The translations under genes and the position numbers were made by a program. The notes beneath the pieces are model-generated. The model saw only the letters and a program-made list of their open reading frames with translations. It did no database searches and was not told the origin of the DNA. Below, one piece after another: positions 1 through 4,350 of a DNA stretch of 7,201 nt. Origin of the DNA: Acidimicrobiia bacterium (lineage in GTDB: Bacteria > Actinomycetota > Acidimicrobiia > Spongiisociales > JAHEDJ01). The stretch spans positions 1-7,201 of the forward strand of contig JAUVQS010000076.1 in NCBI GenBank assembly GCA_030598025.1, written 5' to 3'. Position 1 is the first letter of the stretch, and each line of letters starts with the position of its first letter.

Positions 1-602
1 ATCGTGTAGCCGTGTTGAAAGCTATCTCCGGCAAAGAGATCCCCAATCTGATGCAGGTCGATTCTCCCCGGAACCTCTATGACCGTCCCGACAATTTGTT
101 TGTAGCCGGGTTCATTGGTTCACCTTCGATGAATTTCGTGTTGGGTACGGTCGTTTCCGAGGGTGGCTCGACATTTGTGACCTGGCCTGGTGTCCGACTA
201 CGTGTCGATCAAGTCACACTGGACGCCCGACCCGATCTGGCCAACTACGCCGACACAGAAATCGTGATCGGATTACGTCCGGAGGCATTCGAGGTCAAGG
301 CGGCGATGTCGAGCGAGTTCGATTCTCAGCGATTGATGAATGTCACTGTTGATCTGGTGGAGCAGTTGGGTTCTGAGGCCTACATTCATTTCGAGCAGCA
401 GATTCCACCGGTGATCACTCCAGATATTCAGGAACTGCTGGCCGACCAGGGCGCAGACGCCTCAAGTCTTGGCGATACCACAGCCTTTACGGCACGGATC
501 AACCCCGACTTCGCTCCAAAGAGCGGCGATCAGACCGAGTTGGTGGTCGACACGACGAGGCTTCACTTCTTCGACAAGGAAACCGGCTCCGCCATCTGGT
601 AG
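1..602 (+). CDS. ABC transporter ATP-binding protein, MalK/UgpC type (C-terminal part, 5' end outside window)
   Basis: The reading frame is open from the window edge (first full codon at position 3) to the TAG at 600-602, leaving about 199 residues. It enters just after the ATPase core, at RVAVLK. This matches the family's DRVAV strand that follows the H-loop, so the GTG at 12 is an internal valine and not a start. The stretch QVDSPRNLYDRPDNLFVAGF followed by IGSPSMNF is the hallmark of MalK/UgpC/MsmK ATPases. IGLRPEAFEV marks the C-terminal TOBE/regulatory domain. The protein should energise uptake of a sugar, oligosaccharide or glycerol-phosphate with membrane permeases that are not in view. 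Two things differ from the plain family pattern. About six extra residues (AISGKEIPN region) lie between VAVLK and QVDSP. An insert of about 25 residues (PPVITPDIQELLADQG onward) lies in the TOBE domain, as in actinobacterial UgpC. The substrate cannot be told from this part. The family call is strong. Confidence 0.93.
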   Translation, partial: RVAVLKAISGKEIPNLMQVDSPRNLYDRPDNLFVAGFIGSPSMNFVLGTVVSEGGSTFVTWPGVRLRVDQVTLDARPDLANYADTEIVIGLRPEAFEVKAAMSSEFDSQRLMNVTVDLVEQLGSEAYIHFEQQIPPVITPDIQELLADQGADASSLGDTTAFTARINPDFAPKSGDQTELVVDTTRLHFFDKETGSAIW

Positions 603-605
603 CAG

Positions 606-1364
606 TTACGTCTGCAACACCTTGAACGATTCGGCGAGGCCGAATCCCTCGGGCTGTGACTGGCGGCGCGCCCATGCCTCAATACGGGAACGGAAGGCTT
701 CGCTTTCCGCTTCGCTCCGGTGAGCATCTCCCATAGTGGTGACGCCCTGTGACGAGTGTGAAAGCAGTGCCTCGATCTTGATATCGAAGGTGTCCGTGAT
801 ATCGACCCAGTGGTCCGCTTCGTCCGCACTCCAGAGGTAGATCCACTCCGGACGATGTTTGTCGATGTCACCGACCAGCTGATCGGGAAAGAACAGGTGA
901 TCGCGTGCCGCGACGATGCCATCGATAGCGGCCAGTCCCGTGACCCGATGATCCGGGTGAAGCTGATACCGCTGCCAGGGATCGTGGGTGAGCACCACGT
1001 CGGGTCGGACTCTTCTAATCCACAAACAAATCTCTTCGCGCAGCGCCATCGAGTACTCGAGTTCTCCATCGGTGTGACCGAGCATTATCGAGGCCCCCGC
1101 TCCCAGGACATCCGCGGCCGCGTGCTGTTCTTTCTTCCGCTGATCGACCAATACCTGGTGGTCGATCCCCGGACTCCAGGTGCCCTTTGAACCGTCGGTG
1201 ACGATAAGCATCGTGATCTTGCACCCGGCGGCGGCCCATCCGGCCAGGGTTCCTCCGGCACCAAACTCAGCATCGTCCGGGTGGGCACCGATCGTCAAAG
1301 CGCTGGCCGGAACGGCGGTTGGTCGCCCGCTTCTGCCTGCTTCTGCGTACATACCGCTCTTCAT
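606..1364 (-). CDS. PIG-L / LmbE family deacetylase
   Basis: This 252-residue protein is a metal-dependent N-deacetylase of the PIG-L/LmbE fold, the family of MshB, Mca and GlcNAc-PI deacetylases. The zinc motif AHPDD is at residues 27-31 and HPDHR at 136-140. By family knowledge H28, D31 and H139 bind zinc and D30 is the catalytic base. TDGSKGTW at 56-63 is typical of the LmbE subgroup. There is no signal peptide or membrane segment, so it should be cytoplasmic. The substrate is unknown: a mycothiol-pathway or sugar-conjugate role is possible but not shown. The frame stays open upstream to 1565, but that part overlaps cofC and lacks family similarity. I chose the ATG at 1364; the ATG at 1352 (four codons later, preceded by GAAGAG) is a close alternative. 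It lies 11 bp after the cofC stop and is probably co-transcribed with it. Its stop lies 3 bp from the stop of the convergent ABC gene. Confidence 0.92.
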   Translation of the reverse strand: MKSGMYAEAGRSGRPTAVPASALTIGAHPDDAEFGAGGTLAGWAAAGCKITMLIVTDGSKGTWSPGIDHQVLVDQRKKEQHAAADVLGAGASIMLGHTDGELEYSMALREEICLWIRRVRPDVVLTHDPWQRYQLHPDHRVTGLAAIDGIVAARDHLFFPDQLVGDIDKHRPEWIYLWSADEADHWVDITDTFDIKIEALLSHSSQGVTTMGDAHRSEAESEAFRSRIEAWARRQSQPEGFGLAESFKVLQT

Positions 1365-1375
1365 GGTCCGGGAGC

Positions 1376-1975
1376 CTACCGGCCGACGGTGGAGCTGAGC
1401 CAGGAACCACGCGAATGTCGAACGGCCGTCTCGTAGTCCGAGGGAGCGTCGAGATCCAGCAGAAATCCGGTGGTAGTCATAATCCGAAGTGGATGCCGGC
1501 GCACCCCGGCCAGATGACGATGAAACGAGCCGGGACCGTACGCAAACGATGGAGGCCGGCCGCAACCGGCGAAGACGCTCGTGCCGCCATCGTGTGACGG
1601 AGCCAGCAGGTGCCCGTTGCGGGGTATCGCAGTCCAGGCGGTGCGCACCTCTTCAGGTGTCACGAGGGGGAGATCGGCGTGCACGATCATCCATCTTCTA
1701 CCCTCGGCTGCCTCGACGACACTTGTGGCGGCAGCGTTGAGGCCACCGTCGGAGGATTGCTCGGAGATGACTCCGGCGCCGTGAGCTCTGGCCCACTCAG
1801 CCACCTCTTCGTCACCGGTCACGACCCAGGCCTTACCAACGGCCCTGGATACGGCTTCGACGGTGTGTGCAGCGACTGCTCTTCCTAGAGACTCCCGCTG
1901 TTCGGCGTCGAACCACGTCGCCAACCTCGCTTTGGCGAGGCCGAAGGGCTTCAGTGGGATTGCCGCGATCTCCAT
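1376..1975 (-). CDS. cofC: 2-phospho-L-lactate / phosphoenolpyruvate guanylyltransferase (CofC/FbiD), F420 biosynthesis
   Basis: This 199-residue protein fits the CofC/FbiD family in length and motifs. The N-terminal nucleotide-binding strand reads IPLKPFGLAKARLA (residues 6-19). HADLPLVTPEEV is at 99-110, where the family has a D-L-P-L acidic motif. HDGGTSVF is at 128-135 (family DGGTN), FAYGPGSFHRHL at 144-155, and LDLDAPSDY at 173-181. The enzyme joins GTP to 2-phospholactate, or to phosphoenolpyruvate in mycobacterial FbiD. The activated product goes to CofD/FbiA, which builds the side chain of coenzyme F420. It is a soluble cytoplasmic enzyme. The other F420 genes are not in the window. 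The ATG at 1975 has no Shine-Dalgarno sequence: the bases just before it read CCTCCGGGGC, and a TAACCT box ends 7 nt upstream, so the transcript may be leaderless. The PIG-L gene follows 11 bp downstream. Which phospho-acid it uses cannot be told from the sequence. Confidence 0.9.
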   Translation of the reverse strand: MEIAAIPLKPFGLAKARLATWFDAEQRESLGRAVAAHTVEAVSRAVGKAWVVTGDEEVAEWARAHGAGVISEQSSDGGLNAAATSVVEAAEGRRWMIVHADLPLVTPEEVRTAWTAIPRNGHLLAPSHDGGTSVFAGCGRPPSFAYGPGSFHRHLAGVRRHPLRIMTTTGFLLDLDAPSDYETAVRHSRGSWLSSTVGR

Positions 1976-2096
1976 GCCCCGGAGGTTAGATCGGAGAGAG
2001 CCGTTCCGAGTTTGATTCTCAGAGGGCCCACGCTTCCTGGACTATTCATGGCGCCTCCGGGGTTGGAGAGAGTCGGAACCAACGAGAGGAACGACG
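1976..2096. promoter_or_regulatory. Divergent intergenic region between cofC and the DUF427 gene
   Basis: These 121 bp lie between two genes read outward and by layout should carry a promoter for each. On the minus strand a TAACCT box (1983-1988) ends 7 nt before the cofC ATG. On the plus strand no convincing -35/-10 pair was found; TATTCA at 2043-2048 is the best weak -10 candidate. A perfect 9-bp inverted repeat, CCCCGGAGG (1977-1985) and CCTCCGGGG (2054-2062), places the same 9-mer upstream of both genes. A regulatory role is inference. Confidence 0.4.
1983..1988 (-). promoter_or_regulatory. Candidate leaderless -10 box (TAACCT) of cofC
   Basis: Read on the minus strand, TAACCT fits the TANNNT pattern of actinobacterial -10 boxes. 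It is separated from the cofC ATG by exactly 7 nt, which would put transcription start on the start codon. The gene has no Shine-Dalgarno sequence, as expected for a leaderless message. No good -35 is present at 16-18 bp. A six-base degenerate box can occur by chance. Confidence 0.4.
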
Positions 2097-2381
2097 ATGG
2101 CACGCGCGATGTGGAACGGAGTGGTGCTGGCCGAGAGCGACGAGACGGTTGTCGTAGAAGGCAACCACTATTTTCCACCAGAGTCCATCGATATGGACTA
2201 CTTCCGGCAGTCCGCCGGGCATTCAACGTGTCCATGGAAAGGTCGCGCAAGCTACTACGACGTGATCGTCAACGGCCAGGTCAATCCCGGCGCCGCCTGG
2301 TTCTACCCTGATCCGAAGCATGCAGCACGCCAGATCGGCGGGTACATCGCTTTCTGGAGAGGTGTCCGCGTGGACGGCTGA
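2097..2381 (+). CDS. DUF427 domain-containing protein
   Basis: This complete 94-residue protein consists of a single DUF427 domain (Pfam PF04248), a small mostly-beta cytoplasmic fold of no established function. The family pattern is clear: WNGVVLAES at the N-terminus, EGNHYFPPESI (residues 21-31), the signature S-T-C-P-W-K-G (43-49), ASYYDVIVNG (51-60), AAWFYPDP (66-73) and a C-terminal I-G-G-Y-I-A-F-W (80-87). C45 and W47 in the signature are conserved in the family. The ATG at 2097 is well supported by GAGAGGA at 2084-2090 with 6 nt spacing. It has no signal peptide or membrane segment. It lies upstream of pyk on the same strand with a 99-bp gap that seems to hold a separate pyk promoter, so the two are probably not tightly coupled. 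Confidence 0.93.
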   Translation: MARAMWNGVVLAESDETVVVEGNHYFPPESIDMDYFRQSAGHSTCPWKGRASYYDVIVNGQVNPGAAWFYPDPKHAARQIGGYIAFWRGVRVDG

Positions 2382-2422
2382 CGCTGCCGTTCTGCTTCTG
2401 GCGCCGGCCGCGGGCGGACTCT

Positions 2423-2435
2423 GCCACAAAGTGGC
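2423..2435. repeat. Small inverted repeat GCCAC-AAA-GTGGC upstream of pyk
   Basis: A perfect 5-bp stem with a 3-nt loop (6 bp if a T-G pair is added) lies 42 bp after the DUF427 stop. No T-run follows, which makes it a poor intrinsic terminator. Its right arm falls where the -35 region of the candidate pyk promoter would be, so it could equally be an operator. It may also be chance in GC-rich DNA. Confidence 0.3.
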
Positions 2436-2453
2436 GCAGGAAGGGTTTCGGCC

Positions 2454-2459
2454 TACGCT
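2454..2459 (+). promoter_or_regulatory. Candidate -10 box (TACGCT) for pyk
   Basis: TACGCT fits the TANNNT pattern and would start transcription near 2466, giving a leader of about 15 nt that just contains the AAGGAGG ribosome site. No recognisable -35 is seen 16-18 bp upstream. The box is bounded on its right side by the perfect palindrome TTGGCGCCAA (2459-2468), which would cover the transcription start. Confidence 0.35.
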
Positions 2460-2470
2460 TGGCGCCAACC

Positions 2471-2477
2471 AAGGAGG
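2471..2477 (+). promoter_or_regulatory. Strong ribosome binding site of pyk with short spacing
   Basis: AAGGAGG is a near-perfect Shine-Dalgarno sequence, but only 3 nt (GCC) separate it from the ATG at 2481, below the usual 5-9 nt. No alternative start lies between 2481 and the conserved TKIIATLGP segment, so the start at 2481 stands. Confidence 0.7.
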
Positions 2478-2480
2478 GCC

Positions 2481-3956
2481 ATGACTGCCAGTGGGGGCTC
2501 GGACCAGACTGTTCCTGGACGTCAAACAAAGATTATCGCAACACTCGGGCCGGCCGTGGCCTCGGCCAAGGCGATTTCGGCGCTGGTCGCAGCAGGCATG
2601 GACGTGGCGCGTCTGAATTTCTCGCACGGGGACCACGACGGCCATCGTGCCTTTTTGGATTGGGTAAGGGCCGCCTCTGACGAGTACGGGCGACCGGTCG
2701 CCGTGTTGCAGGACATTCAGGGCCCGAAGTTGCGCGTCGGGCGGTTTCCGGGTGGAGCCGTTGAGTTAGCAGAAGGTTCGGAGGTCTTGCTGGTCAAGGG
2801 CGACGAAGAAGGTTCTCCGGGATCGATTCCCATTGACTACCCCTACCTGTTCGATGATGTTGAGGTCGGCGAGCCGGTGCTCCTAGCCGACGGTCTGATC
2901 CGGTTGGAAGTTTTCGAGCGTCTATCCGGCGGTTTGCGGTCCCGCGTAATCGAGGGAGGAGTTCTCTTCAGTCACAAAGGAGTCGCCTTCCCCGAGACGA
3001 GGCTGCAAGTGCCGGTCGTGACCGAGAAGGATCGCTCCGATCTGGCTTGCGGACGCGAGCTGGGCGTCGATTACGTAGCGGCTTCTTTCGTGCGCTCGGC
3101 GGCCGACATTGCTGAGGTGGCTTCACTGGTCGAGCCGGGAACACCGGTCATCGCCAAAATCGAACTCGCCGCCGCCTTGGACAATCTCGACGAGATCCTC
3201 CTGTCCGCTCAGGGGGCGCTGGTGGCCAGGGGAGACCTCGGGGTTCAACTCCCTTTGCAGCGAATCCCGCTGATTCAGCAGGACGTTCTGCGAAGGACCA
3301 ACAGAGCGGGAGTCATTTCAATCACGGCCACTGAGATGCTGGAGTCGATGACGGATTCACCCCGTCCGACGAGAGCGGAGGTGACCGATGTCGCCTCAGC
3401 GATAATCGCCGGAACCGACGCCGTGATGCTGTCGGCCGAGACGGCAATTGGGCGCTATCCCGTACGCACCGTTGAAATGATGGATGCCATTTGCCGTGAA
3501 GTCGAGTCGGGGCTTCGGGAGTCAGAAGGTGTCGTGGATATTGCATTCCTCGAGAGCAATCCAACGTTCCCCAGCGCAACCGCCAAGGCGGCTGTCGACA
3601 CTGCCTCCAATCTCAAACTGAAGACGATCGCCGCCTTCTCCGAGTCGGGGAATACCGCCTTGTTGCTGAGCAAATACCGACCGCATGCCAGGATCATCGC
3701 CTTCTCACCAAACGCGGTCACCCGGAGTCGGATGGCACTGATGTGGGGGGTGACTCCCGTAGCCGCCGATCGTCGCGATTCCACCGACTTGATGATCGCC
3801 TGGGCCGAGAAGCACCTCGAAAAAGCGGGTTTCTGCGTTGAAGGGGAAGGCGTTGTGGTTGTGGCCGGAACTCCACCGAATCAGCAGGCCTCAACCAACC
3901 TGATGAAACTGCACGTGATCGGCGAGCGGCTCAGGCGGCGACCTCGGCAACGTTAG
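2481..3956 (+). CDS. pyk: Pyruvate kinase
   Basis: This complete 491-residue enzyme transfers the phosphate of phosphoenolpyruvate to ADP, giving pyruvate and ATP, the last step of glycolysis in the cytoplasm. The N-terminal part shows TKIIATLGP (16-24) and ARLNFSHG (43-50), then DIQGPKLRVG (78-87), after which the B domain starts. The catalytic lysine is in IAKIE (224-228; K226), with E228 and D252 (ARGDLG) as the expected Mg ligands. T284 in ATEMLESM and PRPTRAEVTDVA (294-305) follow, then DAVMLSAETAIGRYPV (313-328). The C-terminal regulatory domain spans about 363-491. Differences from the commonest signatures are E285 where many enzymes have Gln (ATQML), Q256 in GVQLP where Glu is usual, and SAETAIG instead of SGETAKG; none removes a known catalytic residue. 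The ATG has an AAGGAGG site at unusually short spacing. The gene is probably the first of a unit with the NifU-N-like gene 29 bp downstream. Confidence 0.97.
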   Translation: MTASGGSDQTVPGRQTKIIATLGPAVASAKAISALVAAGMDVARLNFSHGDHDGHRAFLDWVRAASDEYGRPVAVLQDIQGPKLRVGRFPGGAVELAEGSEVLLVKGDEEGSPGSIPIDYPYLFDDVEVGEPVLLADGLIRLEVFERLSGGLRSRVIEGGVLFSHKGVAFPETRLQVPVVTEKDRSDLACGRELGVDYVAASFVRSAADIAEVASLVEPGTPVIAKIELAAALDNLDEILLSAQGALVARGDLGVQLPLQRIPLIQQDVLRRTNRAGVISITATEMLESMTDSPRPTRAEVTDVASAIIAGTDAVMLSAETAIGRYPVRTVEMMDAICREVESGLRESEGVVDIAFLESNPTFPSATAKAAVDTASNLKLKTIAAFSESGNTALLLSKYRPHARIIAFSPNAVTRSRMALMWGVTPVAADRRDSTDLMIAWAEKHLEKAGFCVEGEGVVVVAGTPPNQQASTNLMKLHVIGERLRRRPRQR

Positions 3957-3985
3957 ACTGCCCCGACCGATTCGAGGAGCGTTCG

Positions 3986-4279
3986 TTGGGCCAGAAGATC
4001 GAGATCACGAGTGCCGTCACCGTTGGCGACGTGGCCGTATTCGACACCGACCGCACTCTGAGCGGTCAGGATGGAGAGCGATACCGATCGGTGGACGAAA
4101 CCGAAGCAAAGACGACCTATCCCGCCGGAGTGGCGAAGCGGTTGTTGTCGGCCGATGAGGCCGTTCGCAGCGTGTACGTGACGTCGAACGTCGTCTCGGT
4201 TGATCGCGAAGGCGGTTGGAACGAAACGGCCCTGGACGAAGCCGGCGAACTGATCAGAAGCTTCTTTCTGTTTTATTGA
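3986..4279 (+). CDS. Small protein resembling the Nfu/NifU N-terminal domain (scaffold-like)
   Basis: This 97-residue protein fits the pattern of the Nfu N-terminal domain (Pfam PF08712). A strand pair VAVFDTDRTL (16-25) is followed by a YPAGVAKRLLSADEAVRSVYVTSNVVSV segment (45-72), the counterpart of the family's P-L-A-x-x-L-x-x-I-x-G-V-x-x-V-F-x-x-x-N-F-V-T-V. Then come W79 and a C-terminal helix ending LIRSFF. It has no cysteine, so it lacks the CxxC iron-sulfur module that follows this domain in full Nfu proteins and cannot itself hold a cluster in that way. The start is a TTG at 3986, supported by GAGGAG at 3974-3979 with 6 nt spacing. It follows pyk by 29 bp and is probably co-transcribed. 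The last codons (SFFLFY) are T-rich, with a weak CAGAA/TTCTG hairpin and TTTTATT at 4255-4277. The function is unknown. The fold assignment is fairly confident; an iron-sulfur role is only inferred. Confidence 0.8.
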   Translation: MGQKIEITSAVTVGDVAVFDTDRTLSGQDGERYRSVDETEAKTTYPAGVAKRLLSADEAVRSVYVTSNVVSVDREGGWNETALDEAGELIRSFFLFY

Positions 4280-4300
4280 GCCTTCAGCCATTAGCTAGAG

Positions 4301-4328
4301 GCGGATTGCGGATTGCGGATTGCGGACC
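4301..4328. repeat. Tandem heptamer repeat (GCGGATT)3 plus a degenerate fourth copy
   Basis: Three exact GCGGATT units (4301-4321) are followed by GCGGACC (4322-4328), and decayed copies such as TTCGGACTGCG continue to about 4345. The array fills much of the 71-bp gap between two convergent stop codons and is preceded by CCATTAGCTAG. Such heptamer arrays look like dispersed intergenic repeat elements or slippage products. A termination role is possible, but no clean hairpin with a T-run is seen. Confidence 0.75.
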
Positions 4329-4350
4329 GCGGGCTTCGGACTGCGTCCCA

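Noticed and set aside
1365..1565. N-terminal extension of the PIG-L frame
   Set aside because: It overlaps the 3' end of cofC in another frame, is of low-quality composition, and family members begin shortly before the AHPDD motif.
2223..2645. Minus-strand open frame of 140 codons opposite the DUF427 and pyk starts
   Set aside because: Both opposite-strand genes have strong family evidence and ribosome sites; this translation is Arg-rich with no pattern.
4301..4345. CRISPR-like repeats
   Set aside because: The unit is only 7 bp and directly tandem with no spacers, so it is a simple tandem repeat.
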